A stretch of 64,000 bases of DNA from CALBZH01 sp964538515 (GTDB taxonomy: Bacteria; Desulfobacterota; Syntrophobacteria; Syntrophobacterales; Syntrophobacteraceae). The stretch spans positions 1 through 64,000 of the forward strand of contig CAZIEW010000012.1 in NCBI GenBank assembly GCA_964538515.1. The letters are read 5' to 3'. The notes below the pieces were generated by a model. The model had not been told where the DNA came from, searched no databases, and saw only the letters and a list, made by a program, of their open reading frames with translations. Numbering within the stretch: the stretch's first letter is position 1; every line of letters starts with the position of its first letter. The position numbers and the translations under genes were made by a program. This document shows positions 1 through 8,788 of this stretch, one piece after another.

Positions 1-140
1 CTCGACTGCGTCGACCGGCTTCGCTTCGTGTTCCTCCGCTTATCTTGCGTCTTTTCACGTATTCTCGTATCCCATTCTCGCTCAGGCCCTCTGTGCCGAT
101 GTGACTGAGACACTTCCCCTGTGCTAAATTAGAGTCGAGC

Positions 141-401
141 GGTTTCGAGGTGCGCGATGTGGAGAGCTTGCGCGAGCACTATGCACTTACCCTCCGGAAC
201 TGGGTACGGCGTTTGGAAGCCCGGAAGGAGGATGTGATTCGCGCCGCCGACCCGGTGACGTACCGCAAATGGCGGCTCTACATGTCCGGGTCCGCCTACG
301 GTTTCGAAACGGGCCGGCTCAATGTCTACCAGGTGCTGCTGTACAAATCGAATGGAAGGAGCAGCGGACTTCCACTGACGCGCGCGGACTGGTACATATG
401 A
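141..401 (+). pseudogene. 3' remnant of cyclopropane-fatty-acyl-phospholipid synthase gene
   Basis: The frame translates into the C-terminal end of the CFA / mycolic-acid cyclopropane synthase family (SAM-dependent methylation of lipid double bonds). Recognisable pieces are GFEVRDVESLREHYALTL, RKWRLYMSGSAYGF and LNVYQVLLYK. Only about 86 codons match. Family members are about 380-430 residues, and the SAM-binding core is absent. Upstream of base 141 the similarity stops abruptly and a stop codon lies in frame at 102-104. A GTG at 150 could start a short peptide, but no clear ribosome site precedes it. I read this as the 3' tail left after a deletion or rearrangement. Confidence 0.75.
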
Positions 402-421
402 GCACCTCGGGGATAGGTTGC

Positions 422-1195
422 CTATAAGTATAGGTCATAGGCCGTCTCCATCGCAGACATCATCTGGTTGTATCGGTCGGATATCATATTCCTTTCAGCG
501 GATTGGATCGATGCGGCAAGAGCGTTCACCGTCTCGGCAAGCGTCTGCAGCGCTTGCTGATTTTTAACGGGCCTCCCCTTACCGTCAATCGGGTTGGCCA
601 GAGCACGGTCTTTCAAGCTCAGGAGCGTCTTGACGACAGCGTCAGCGGTTGCGGAATCATTTTCGCGGACTGCGGGCATCAATCGCTTGGCGTCTTTTCG
701 AAACTGAAAAAGAATATCCGTCGTCAACTCGATACCGGCCTTTTCGTTCATCGCGATGAAGTTCCGGCATGTCTGTCCGCAGGAGATAAACGCATTCTTC
801 GAATCGCCATCCTCACTTGCAGATATCATTCGCTGAATCATTCGTTCGATTTCGTCCGCTGTTCCCCTCCAATCCGAAATTTCTTGATAGATCGGTGGCC
901 CTTTGTCTGGATAACCTCTGCGGAATTCCTGCCATAACACGAGCGCCTGGCGGCTTTCCGCAGCGGACTCCTGAAGGAGACCGCCTCTGGATTCCGGATT
1001 GCCCTCGATTGCCTTGAGTTTGTCACAAGCGCCTCTCAACGTCCGTCGAACCTTTGAGATTCCCGCCAGACCATTGTCTGTCGAAAGCAAGTTTTTCGCT
1101 GCCGCATGAGCAGAAAACTCCCTGATAGGAATCAAGAAAGTCAAACAGGTAATAGCAATCAACCAACAGACGGCCTTGAATTGATTTCTAGACAT
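422..1195 (-). CDS. Secreted protein of unknown function
   Basis: I do not recognise this 257-residue protein. It begins with a basic N-terminus and a hydrophobic stretch (about residues 8-28) ending near SAHAA, typical of a Sec signal peptide, so it is probably periplasmic. The mature part is predicted largely helical, with a CGQTC pair in the middle (about residues 140-144). The pair lacks the following His of a haem c motif, so it is not a cytochrome c' as it stands. AAGGA lies about 12 bases before the ATG. It converges on the CFA remnant and shares no obvious operon with its neighbours. Confidence 0.6.
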   Translation of the reverse strand: MSRNQFKAVCWLIAITCLTFLIPIREFSAHAAAKNLLSTDNGLAGISKVRRTLRGACDKLKAIEGNPESRGGLLQESAAESRQALVLWQEFRRGYPDKGPPIYQEISDWRGTADEIERMIQRMISASEDGDSKNAFISCGQTCRNFIAMNEKAGIELTTDILFQFRKDAKRLMPAVRENDSATADAVVKTLLSLKDRALANPIDGKGRPVKNQQALQTLAETVNALAASIQSAERNMISDRYNQMMSAMETAYDLYL

Positions 1196-1257
1196 TTCGA
1201 TGGATATCCTTTTCCGATGACCAGTATCAGACCCTTAGTTTTCTAGAATTGCCCCAT

Positions 1258-2545
1258 TCATGCTGCTTTGGAATCGGTTCTTGTACCATTCATGAGTGCG
1301 CAAAGCCACTCCGGAAAACTCGAAGATTCCTTCATCCAGGGCACCAGGGCAACGCGCGAAGCATGATTCTCCCCAACCTCACGGATGTAGGTCGCTTCGC
1401 TCGCGCGTTTGGCCGCAAGCACCCGATCGCTTACATCGAGAGGCGTGAGGCTCTGGTTGATCACCCAGCCGAACGATGATCCCGGCCCTTTTCAGGTCCC
1501 TGTGGAGCAGTGCGGCCTCGTGCACCGGAGTCGCCTCCGGCAGCGTGACCGGCAGGACCTGTGTAAACTCCGGATCTCGCAGCCGGGGCAGCACATGGCG
1601 CACGGAGTCGGGAAGATCGCTCATCGTATGCGACACCTGGCGATGATACGCTTCCGTGGCGTCCAACAGGAGCAGCGTGTGCCCGGTCGGAGCGGTATCG
1701 AGGACCACGAAGCCATCCGCTCCCTCGGCAACGCTGCGCGCGAAAGCCGTGAAGACGGCAATTCCCTCGGTACAGGGCGAGCGCAGGTCTTCCTCGAGCA
1801 GCCTGAGCCCCTGGGTGTCCAGATTGCTCGCAGCCGCTGCCAGCACCTCCTGCCTGTAAACCTCTGTTTCCACAACGGGATCGATGCGACTGACCCTGAG
1901 TCCGACAACCTGGCTTGCAAGGGAGGCGTCGAGATGGGCCGCGGGATCGGTTGTGGTCAGGTGCACCGGGTGGCCGCGCATCGCAAGCTCGACGGCGATG
2001 GACGAAGCGATGGACGTCTTGCCCACTCCGCCTTTTCCCATCGTCATGATGACCCCGGAGCCTGAGCAGCTCAGGTCGGGAAGCAACGAAACCAGCGAAG
2101 GGAGATCACGGCCGCTGCCGGAGGCTCGGCTGCCCGTGCTCCGGACCGGAACGGTTTTGGGATCGAAGACTGCCCGCAGGCCATCGACGCCTACAAGTGC
2201 GAAGGGAAAAAGCGGAACCTCGGTTCGGGGCAGCCGTGCAAGGCCTTGCGGGAAACGGTCTAGGGCGCCACGACCACGAGGCTCCAGTGCCCGCGCGGTG
2301 GCATCTTTCGGGTCACGCGCCTTGAAAATGCCGTTCAAGACGAGCTGCTGATGGACGACCCCCAGTGCCGAAAGCTCGACGCGAGTACGGTCTGCCTCCG
2401 CCAGCGCCGATTCCTCCGGACGGGTGACGAGCACGAGCGTCGTCGCCGCAGGGTCTGGCAGCGCGTTGAGGGCCGCCTCATAAAGAGCGCGCTGTGCCTG
2501 AAGGCCAGCAAGGGGGCCGAGGCAGGACGTTCCACCGGTATTGGA
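1258..2545 (-). pseudogene. Decayed arsA (arsenite-pump ATPase) remnant
   Basis: The translation matches ArsA from the segment around the first-half SCLGP arsenite-site motif to the C-terminus, including a second P-loop (GKGGVGKTS), SPCTE and DTAPTGHT. The first P-loop half (about 160 residues compared with the intact arsA at 6943-8724) is missing. At base 2545 it joins directly, in a different frame, to the start of an arsR gene. Near base 1470 the frame breaks again. Homology resumes in the next frame as WVINQSLTPL and continues to the stop at 1258. With no start and two frame breaks it cannot make a working pump ATPase. Confidence 0.8.
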
Positions 2546-2667
2546 GTCGAGGGAGCCAGACCGAGCAGTTCGATGATCTGGCAGACACACAGCTCGTGAT
2601 GCTCCAGCGCAAGCAGGATGTTCACGCGGTTGGGGTCCGCCAGGGCTATGGCCATAAAATCTCGCAT
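2546..2667 (-). pseudogene. 5' remnant of a second arsR repressor gene
   Basis: The ATG at 2667 (preceded by GGAGC) opens an ArsR-type winged-helix sequence: DPNRVNILLAL followed by the arsenite-sensing ELCVC motif and IIELLGLAPST. After 41 codons similarity ends at base 2545, exactly where the arsA remnant begins in another frame. The recognition helix and dimer helices are lost, so it should be non-functional even if translated. The promoter-proximal inverted repeat at 2679-2702 is preserved. Confidence 0.75.
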
Positions 2668-2678
2668 TCAATGCTCCT

Positions 2679-2702
2679 ATATTTCGCCATACGACGAAAT
2701 AT
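2679..2702 (-). promoter_or_regulatory. Inverted repeat upstream of the arsR remnant (ArsR-operator-like)
   Basis: ATATTTCG (2679-2686) and CGAAATAT (2695-2702) form a perfect 8-bp inverted repeat with an 8-bp spacer, just upstream of the remnant arsR start. The AT-rich dyad and its position suit an autoregulatory ArsR operator. It differs in sequence from the operator of the intact arsR operon. Confidence 0.5.
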
Positions 2703-2800
2703 AGACGACTGACGGTCAATACCCTCGGCGTGCTTGCCCTCGCTCAACGAGTGATGACCAGCGGAAGGCGAGAGCAAAACCTGTGAATCTATTTTCTTCC

Positions 2801-2862
2801 TTGACATGCGCGGCAGCTTGCTTTAAATAATTGCTTATCTGCGCATATAAGCATATAAGCAA
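2801..2862 (+). promoter_or_regulatory. Promoter and probable ArsR operator of the intact ars operon
   Basis: TTGACA (2801-2806), a 17-bp spacer and TAAATA (2824-2829) make a good sigma-70 promoter. Directly downstream, TTGCTTAT (2831-2838) pairs with ATAAGCAA (2855-2862) as an 8-bp inverted repeat. Inside it, CATATAAG occurs twice in tandem (2844-2851, 2852-2859). The expected transcription start falls within this dyad, the usual place for ArsR/SmtB repression. Confidence 0.7.
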
Positions 2863-2875
2863 TGTGGAGGGGATC

Positions 2876-3250
2876 ATGCAGAAAGAAGCCGCTTTGTTCA
2901 AGGCGCTCTCCGATCCGATTCGCCTGCGTTTGGCGGTCCTGCTCGCCATTCGCGGAGAGGCCTGCGTTTGCCATCTGGCGGAAGCCATCGGCGAACCGGA
3001 TTACAGGGTTTCCCGGCATCTGAGCGTCCTGCGAGCGGCGGGGATGGTTGAAGCGCGTAGGGAGGGCACTTGGATATATTACCGACTTACCCCACCCCGA
3101 AGCGAGCTCGAAAGGTGGCTTCAGGACGGCTGCAGAGCTTGCTTTACCGATCATCCCGCCGTGGAGAAGGATATCGGGCGGTTGGACGGCGCCACATGCA
3201 GGCAGCAGTGCGAAAAAAAACAAGATGTGGTTGAAAATAGCCGCCCATGA
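2876..3250 (+). CDS. arsR: ArsR-family arsenic-responsive repressor
   Basis: A 124-residue winged-helix repressor of the ArsR/SmtB family, expected to release its operator on binding As(III). The start is the ATG at 2876 behind GGAGG; a longer frame would begin inside the operator. Visible features are LFKALSDPIRLRLAVLL, the sensing motif EACVCHL (CVC pair in the recognition region), the DNA-recognition segment RVSRHLSVLRAAGMV and the wing REGTWIYYRL. The C-terminus has five more cysteines (GCRAC, CRQQC) that could add metalloid ligands. It leads the operon with acr3, a permease, a thiolase and arsA and probably controls all of them plus itself. Confidence 0.9.
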   Translation: MQKEAALFKALSDPIRLRLAVLLAIRGEACVCHLAEAIGEPDYRVSRHLSVLRAAGMVEARREGTWIYYRLTPPRSELERWLQDGCRACFTDHPAVEKDIGRLDGATCRQQCEKKQDVVENSRP

Positions 3251-3357
3251 GCCTCGGACTTCGAGCGGGATCAACCTGAACCGAATGCACAGTATGGCGA
3301 TTCACCGGACGGTTGCTCTGAATGAAAGAGCATCAGACACAGGATAGGAGAATTAAT

Positions 3358-4560
3358 ATGACTCAACCCCTTTCCAAACGACTGTCTTTTCTCGACCGAT
3401 ACCTGACCCTCTGGATTTTCCTCGCGATGCTGATAGGTGTGGGAGGAGGCTGGTTCTATCCGGGGGTAAAGAATGTCATCAACTATTTCCAGGCCGGGAC
3501 CACCAACATTCCCATTGCCGTCGGCTTGATCCTGATGATGTACCCGCCGCTGGCCAAAGTGAAGTACGAAGAGCTTGGGCGGGTGTTTCGAAACGTCAAG
3601 GTACTGGCGCTTTCCCTGGTCCAGAACTGGATCATCGGCCCTGTCCTGATGTTTCTGCTCGCCGTCACTTTCCTCTCCGGCTACCAGGAATACATGGTGG
3701 GCCTGATCCTCATCGGCCTGGCCCGTTGCATTGCCATGGTGATCGTATGGAACGATCTGGCCGGTGGAGACACGGAATATTGTGCGGGACTCGTGGCATT
3801 CAACTCTATTTTCCAGGTCCTCTTCTTCTCCGTCTACGCCTACATCTTCATAACCGTCCTGCCAAGGTGGATCGGCATGACCGGGACCGTGGTGAATATC
3901 TCGATGGGTCAGATCGCCGAGAGCGTTTTCATCTATCTGGGCATCCCCTTCATCGCGGGAATGATCTCGAGGTTTATCGGATTGAAGACCAAGGGCCGGG
4001 AGTGGTACGAAAAGAAGTTCATTCCGAGAATCAGCCCGATTACCCTCATCGCACTTCTTTTCACCATTCTGGTGATGTTCTCCCTCAAGGGCGAATACAT
4101 CGTTCAGCTCCCCCTCGATGTCGTTCGCATCGCGATACCTCTTTGCATCTACTTTGTGTTGATGTTCCTCGTCTCCTTTTACATGTCCAAGAAGGTCGGG
4201 GCCACCTACGGGCAGTCGGCAACCCTGAGCTTCACTGCCGCATCCAACAACTTCGAACTGGCCATCGCGGTTGCCATTGCCGTCTTTGGCGTGAATTCAG
4301 GCCAGGCTTTTGCCGCCGTGATCGGTCCTCTGGTCGAGGTGCCCGTTCTCATCAGCCTGGTCAACGTCGCTCACAGATTAAGACAGAGGTACTTCACGCC
4401 TTCGTTTTGCTCCGTTTGCGGGAATGGGGCCGCGCATTTCATTCTGTTTCGGTGTCGAAGGGGGGAGGACGAGATTCTCCTTTGCCCGAGCTGCACGCAT
4501 GATTCCCTGCACCTCCAGTCTGCACGAGCACAAACGCAACCTCTCAACCGGTGCGCTTAG
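3358..4560 (+). CDS. acr3: ACR3-family arsenite efflux permease with a Cys-rich tail
   Basis: Inner-membrane arsenite exporter of the ACR3 (BASS-related) family with about ten membrane segments. The ATG at 3358 follows AGGAG. Diagnostic segments are GLARCIAMVIVWNDLAGGD, with the conserved membrane Cys, and FTAASNNFELAIAVA followed by GPLVEVPVLISLVNVA near the normal C-terminus. It is expected to work alone or with the ArsA ATPase encoded downstream. Unusually, about 45-50 residues follow the usual family end. This tail holds two CxxC pairs (CSVCGN and CPSCTH) and resembles a small zinc-ribbon or metalloid-binding cytoplasmic extension. The whole is 400 residues against roughly 350 for typical members. 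Confidence 0.93.
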   Translation: MTQPLSKRLSFLDRYLTLWIFLAMLIGVGGGWFYPGVKNVINYFQAGTTNIPIAVGLILMMYPPLAKVKYEELGRVFRNVKVLALSLVQNWIIGPVLMFLLAVTFLSGYQEYMVGLILIGLARCIAMVIVWNDLAGGDTEYCAGLVAFNSIFQVLFFSVYAYIFITVLPRWIGMTGTVVNISMGQIAESVFIYLGIPFIAGMISRFIGLKTKGREWYEKKFIPRISPITLIALLFTILVMFSLKGEYIVQLPLDVVRIAIPLCIYFVLMFLVSFYMSKKVGATYGQSATLSFTAASNNFELAIAVAIAVFGVNSGQAFAAVIGPLVEVPVLISLVNVAHRLRQRYFTPSFCSVCGNGAAHFILFRCRRGEDEILLCPSCTHDSLHLQSARAQTQPLNRCA

Positions 4561-4757
4561 CCTGCTCGGAGTTGCCGGCGTGAATCCCATGTATTCTGTG
4601 TCTTCGCAATAAGAGGGGAGGTGGTTGTCGTCCAATAGAAGAGACTCACGCGGGAACCGACGATGGGACAGAATCATTGAAAACCAGCAGCAGGGTGAAG
4701 CGTTCCAACAGCGACAAGCAGCATTGATATCTTACCAACATCCATGAGGAGAATGCC

Positions 4758-5708
4758 ATGTTTCTCGACCTGAACAATCTGATCTCCGCGGGCAAGTACT
4801 TTCTCTTCATCTCCGCAGAACTGCTGGCTCTTTTCGTTGCCATTTCATTTCTCGTGGCCCTTCTCCAGGAATTTGTACCCAAAGAGACCGTGCAGCGCGT
4901 GCTGGGAAAGCCCCAGAAGTGGCTGGGAAATATTCTGGGGGCCCTGCTCGGTGCGGCGACTCCCTTCTGCTCGTGCTCCACCATCCCCATCTTGACCGGC
5001 CTTCTGGACAGCGGGGCACCCTTTGGAGCCTCGATGTCCTTCTTGGTCTCCTCTCCGCTTCTCAACCCGGTCATCCTCGGTCTGTTCCTCACGATGATGG
5101 GGTGGAAGGTAACGGCGATCTACGCTCTATTGACCCTCGGTGTGGCCGTTCTCGTTGGGGCGTTATGGGAAGGGCTCGGGCTCGCCAGCGATTACAAGAC
5201 TGCAAGGCTTCAGATGGCCTGCTGCTGCTCCTGCGACGGTCAAGGCAATGCTGAAGGAAGCTTCATAATGGCCAAACCACTGACGAGAAGGGAAAAGATC
5301 TCGCGTGCCGGCGGCCAAACGTGGACGCTGTTCCGCCAAGTTCTCCCTTACCTCATCATCGGTGCCGGTATAGGAGCGTTCATTTACGGCTTCGTGCCCG
5401 AGGATTTCATCATCAAGGTGGCGGGCCCCGACAACCCCGTTGCCATTCCGGTTGCCGCCGCCGTAGGGGTTCCCATGTACATCCGGGTGGAGACCATGAT
5501 ACCCATTGCTTCCGTGCTCATGGCCAAGGGAATGAGCCTCGGCGCGGTCATGGCGCTCATCATCGGCGGTGCGGGAGCGAGCATTCCCGAGATCACCCTG
5601 CTCGCTTCCATATTCAAACCGCGCCTGGTGGCCGCCTTTACCATGACCATCCTGGTCGTAGCCGCCGTTTCCGGTTATGTTTTTCAGATGCTTCAGCCGC
5701 TCTTCTGA
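4758..5708 (+). CDS. ArsP/YraQ-type permease (DUF318)
   Basis: A 316-residue polytopic inner-membrane protein of the DUF318/YraQ family, which includes the organoarsenical exporter ArsP. The hallmark ATPFCSCSTIP lies near residue 75 and a related half-motif appears in the second half (GVPMYIRVETMIPI), as expected from the internally duplicated fold. A cytoplasmic loop carries ACCCSCDGQG, a cysteine cluster suited to metal or metalloid binding. The ATG is preceded by GAGGAGAA. It sits about 200 bases after acr3 within the ars operon, so export of trivalent or methylated arsenic is a reasonable inference. The substrate is not shown by sequence alone. Confidence 0.85.
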   Translation: MFLDLNNLISAGKYFLFISAELLALFVAISFLVALLQEFVPKETVQRVLGKPQKWLGNILGALLGAATPFCSCSTIPILTGLLDSGAPFGASMSFLVSSPLLNPVILGLFLTMMGWKVTAIYALLTLGVAVLVGALWEGLGLASDYKTARLQMACCCSCDGQGNAEGSFIMAKPLTRREKISRAGGQTWTLFRQVLPYLIIGAGIGAFIYGFVPEDFIIKVAGPDNPVAIPVAAAVGVPMYIRVETMIPIASVLMAKGMSLGAVMALIIGGAGASIPEITLLASIFKPRLVAAFTMTILVVAAVSGYVFQMLQPLF

Positions 5709-5718
5709 GAAGCGGCTG
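5694..5718 (+). terminator. Hairpin overlapping the permease stop codon
   Basis: CAGCCGCT (5694-5701) and AGCGGCTG (5711-5718) form a perfect 8-bp stem with a 9-nt loop containing the stop codon. No T-run follows, so it could be an mRNA-stabilising or attenuating hairpin rather than a true intrinsic terminator. The thiolase gene starts 40 bases later. Confidence 0.4.
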
Positions 5719-5758
5719 ATCTCGGACAACCCAGGTCAACCCGGAATGAGAGCCTCCC

Positions 5759-6946
5759 ATGGCACAACGTGAAATCGTTATCTGCTCGCCAGTTCGGACC
5801 GCGATCGGGACTTACAACGGCACGCTCAAGGACACACCGGCCACCGAATTGGGGGCGGTCACCATCAAGGCCTGCCTGGAGCGGGCCGGGGGTTCCGGCA
5901 GGGACGTCGGAGCTGTTGTGATGGGCAATGTCATTCAGGCCGGGAACAAGATGAACCCAGCGCGACAGGCCTCCATCGGTGGCGGTGTCCCCGTGAGCGT
6001 TCCAGCCATGACGGTCAACCGCGTGTGCGGCTCGGGGGCTCAGGCTATCGCCACCGCGGCTGCCGAGATTCTGCTCGGGCTCATGGATACAGCCATCGCG
6101 GGGGGCATGGAGAACATGGATGCTGCGCCCTACCTCATGTACGGCGGCCGGTGGGGTTATCGCATGGGCACCGCGCAAATCTACGACGCCATGCTCCAGG
6201 ACGGCCTCAACGATGCTTTTTCCGGTGAGCACTCCGGCTGGCACACGGAAGACCTCGTCGCGAAATACCAGATCAGCCGCGAAGCCCAGGATGCCTGGGC
6301 ATTGCGATCTCAGTTACGGTTCTCTGCGGCACAGGCTGCCGGCAAGTTTGAGCCGGAAATCGTTCCGGTGATGGTGAAGACGCGGAAAGGCCCCCTATCC
6401 TTCGCCAAAGACGAGCATAACCGGCCCGAGACGACAGCCGAAGGCCTGGCCAAGCTCAGACCCGCATTCCGAAAAGACGGCACCATCACCGCGGGCAATT
6501 CGCCGGGACTCAACAGTGCAGCCGCAGCGATGCTCCTTGCCGACCGTAGGTGGGCTGAAACAAAGGGTGTGAAGCCGATTGGGCGCCTCGTGAGCTGGGG
6601 AGTGGGTGCGGTCGAGCCCGGCATTTTCGGCATCGGACCTGTTCCGGCCGTGAAGCAGGCCTTGGAGCGTGCCGACTGGTCGATTGGGAACGTCGAGCGA
6701 TTCGAGATCAACGAAGCCTTCGCCGCGATCACGCTCGCCGTCATGCACGAGCTCGGACTGCCCGAAGACATTGTGAACGTCGAAGGCAACGCCATCGCCC
6801 ACGGACATCCCATCGGCGCAACGGGAGCGGTTCAAACGACGCGCCTGCTGCACTCGATGCAGCGTGACGGGATCAAGCGCGGCGTCGTCACCATGTGCAT
6901 CGGCGGAGGCCAGGGCATCGCGCTCTGTTTAGAGGCGCTGAGTTGA
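5759..6946 (+). CDS. Acetyl-CoA acetyltransferase (thiolase)
   Basis: A 395-residue thiolase, full length for the biosynthetic/degradative thiolase family (condensation of two acyl-CoAs or thiolytic cleavage). The nucleophilic Cys is at about residue 90 in VNRVCGSGAQA. The other catalytic signatures are NEAFA, GHPIGATGA (His near 348) and the second catalytic Cys near 380 in CIGGGQG. All active-site residues are present. Its stop codon overlaps the start of arsA by four bases, so it is co-translated with an arsenic pump ATPase. That is an unexpected partner: either the operon captured a metabolic gene or CoA/thiol chemistry is linked to arsenic response. Substrate chain length is not evident. 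Confidence 0.9.
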   Translation: MAQREIVICSPVRTAIGTYNGTLKDTPATELGAVTIKACLERAGGSGRDVGAVVMGNVIQAGNKMNPARQASIGGGVPVSVPAMTVNRVCGSGAQAIATAAAEILLGLMDTAIAGGMENMDAAPYLMYGGRWGYRMGTAQIYDAMLQDGLNDAFSGEHSGWHTEDLVAKYQISREAQDAWALRSQLRFSAAQAAGKFEPEIVPVMVKTRKGPLSFAKDEHNRPETTAEGLAKLRPAFRKDGTITAGNSPGLNSAAAAMLLADRRWAETKGVKPIGRLVSWGVGAVEPGIFGIGPVPAVKQALERADWSIGNVERFEINEAFAAITLAVMHELGLPEDIVNVEGNAIAHGHPIGATGAVQTTRLLHSMQRDGIKRGVVTMCIGGGQGIALCLEALS

Positions 6947-8724
6947 AACAGGCCAACGGAGCCCTTCCGCTTGGGCTGCTGAGGAAGCCGACGCATTACC
7001 TCTTTTTCACGGGAAAGGGAGGGGTCGGCAAGACCTCCCTGGCTTGTGCGGTCGCGCTGACACTCTCTGACGCGGGGAAGTCGGTGCTGCTCGTCAGCAC
7101 CGACCCTGCATCGAACCTCGACGAGATGCTCGGCCAAAAGCTGACGGACATTCCGAGCCCGGTTCACGACGCGCCCGGCCTGTTCGCCATGAATATCGAT
7201 CCGGAGGCCGCCGCGGAAGCTTACCGCGAGCGGGTGCTGCAGCAGATGGACCCGCAGGCAACGGACGCCGAGCGTGCGAACGTTCGGGAGCAGCTCTCGG
7301 GAGCCTGTACGACCGAGGTTGCTGCATTCGATGAGTTCTCAGGGCTACTTGCCTTGGATGCGGGGGGCTACGATCACGTCCTGTTCGACACGGCTCCGAC
7401 AGGCCATACCCTCCGGCTTCTCAGCCTGCCCAAAGCCTGGACGGGATTCCTCGAAGCCAACGATCACGGAGCATCGTGTCTCGGGCCGCACTCGGGCCTC
7501 AAGATGCGCGAAAGCCGCTTCCGTGCCGCACTGAAAGCGCTTGGCGATCCCTCACGGACCACCATCATCCTGGTCACGCGCCCGGACCCGGGCTCAGTCG
7601 CCGAGGCCGCACGCACCTCCGGCGAGCTTCGTGCGATCGACCTGAACAACCAGCGGCTCGTGGTCAACGGTTTGTTCACAGCGAGCGACCCCAATGATGC
7701 CGTCGCCCGTTCGCTTCAGGACCTCGGCGAGCGGACGTTCTCGCGCTTTCCGGCCGCCCTGAAGGGTTTGCCCCAAGACCGGGTGCCTTGGCGCCCCTTT
7801 GACATGGTCGGCCTGCCCGCCCTGCGGGCGTTGCTTGCCTCGGGTCCTGCGCCGACTAGTCTGTCCCCTCCACGCGATCCATCATCACCGCCCATTTTGC
7901 CCGACCTTCATCAACTGGTTCAGGAGCTTGCCTCCTCGGATCGGGGACTGATCATGGTCATGGGCAAGGGTGGCGTCGGCAAGACGACGATCGCGGCCGC
8001 CGTGGCGATCGGGCTTGTTCGTGCGGGAAAAACGGTGCTTCTCAGTACGACCGACCCGGCGGCACATCTATCGGTGACACTCGGGGGAAGCCTGCCCGGG
8101 CTGCAGGTCGACCGAATCGATCCCAGAGCTGAAGCCGAGCGCTACACCGAGACGGTCATGAGCACCAAGGGACGGGATTTGGATGAGGCCGGCAAAGCAC
8201 TGCTGCGGGAGGACTTGCGCTCGCCCTGCACGGAGGAAGTCGCCGTCTTTCACGCATTCTCGCGGATCGTCGGCAAAGCCCGCTCGGAATTTGTCGTCCT
8301 CGACACCGCGCCGACGGGGCATACGCTGCTCCTGCTCGACACGACCGGCGCCTACCACAGGCAGATGGTGAGAGACCTCGCTGCGCTCGGGCAGGGTCGC
8401 GTCGTAACGCCCTTGATGCGATTACAGGACCCCAGTTACACGCGCATCCTGCTCGTCACCCTCCCCGAAATCACGCCGGTTTCGGAAGCGGCGGCGCTCC
8501 AGGACGATCTGGGGCGCGCTGGGATTGAGCCTTACGCGTGGGTGATCAACAGAAGCCTCCTCGCCGCCGGAACACGCGACCCGCTGCTTGGCGCGCGACT
8601 GGCTGGTGAGCGGGCGCAGATTCAGCGAGTGCAGGATCATCTTGCCAAGCGTGTCTTTCTCGTGCCTTGGCAGATCACGCCGCCGGTTGGAATTCCCGCG
8701 CTTTCGGCGCTTGGTGAGCGTTGA
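6943..8724 (+). CDS. arsA: ArsA arsenite/antimonite pump-driving ATPase
   Basis: Cytosolic ATPase that energises arsenite efflux, with the two-half architecture of classical ArsA. P-loops (GKGGVGKT) lie at about residues 24-31 and 340-347, and DTAPTGHT signatures near 148 and 452. The three arsenite-site cysteines are recognisable: ACTTEVAAFDEF, ASCLGP and SPCTEEVAVF. At 593 residues it is normal length. I favour a TTG start at 6943, overlapping the thiolase TGA stop (TTGA) with a weak AGAGG before it; an ATG at 6895 would add 16 residues inside the thiolase gene. The partner is presumably Acr3 or the permease upstream, since no arsB is seen. Confidence 0.9.
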   Translation: MKQANGALPLGLLRKPTHYLFFTGKGGVGKTSLACAVALTLSDAGKSVLLVSTDPASNLDEMLGQKLTDIPSPVHDAPGLFAMNIDPEAAAEAYRERVLQQMDPQATDAERANVREQLSGACTTEVAAFDEFSGLLALDAGGYDHVLFDTAPTGHTLRLLSLPKAWTGFLEANDHGASCLGPHSGLKMRESRFRAALKALGDPSRTTIILVTRPDPGSVAEAARTSGELRAIDLNNQRLVVNGLFTASDPNDAVARSLQDLGERTFSRFPAALKGLPQDRVPWRPFDMVGLPALRALLASGPAPTSLSPPRDPSSPPILPDLHQLVQELASSDRGLIMVMGKGGVGKTTIAAAVAIGLVRAGKTVLLSTTDPAAHLSVTLGGSLPGLQVDRIDPRAEAERYTETVMSTKGRDLDEAGKALLREDLRSPCTEEVAVFHAFSRIVGKARSEFVVLDTAPTGHTLLLLDTTGAYHRQMVRDLAALGQGRVVTPLMRLQDPSYTRILLVTLPEITPVSEAAALQDDLGRAGIEPYAWVINRSLLAAGTRDPLLGARLAGERAQIQRVQDHLAKRVFLVPWQITPPVGIPALSALGER

Positions 8725-8788
8725 CCTCCGCATTTTTCCCTGCACACAGAGCTCTGATCGCTGAGGACCCCCGCCCATGTTCATGACG

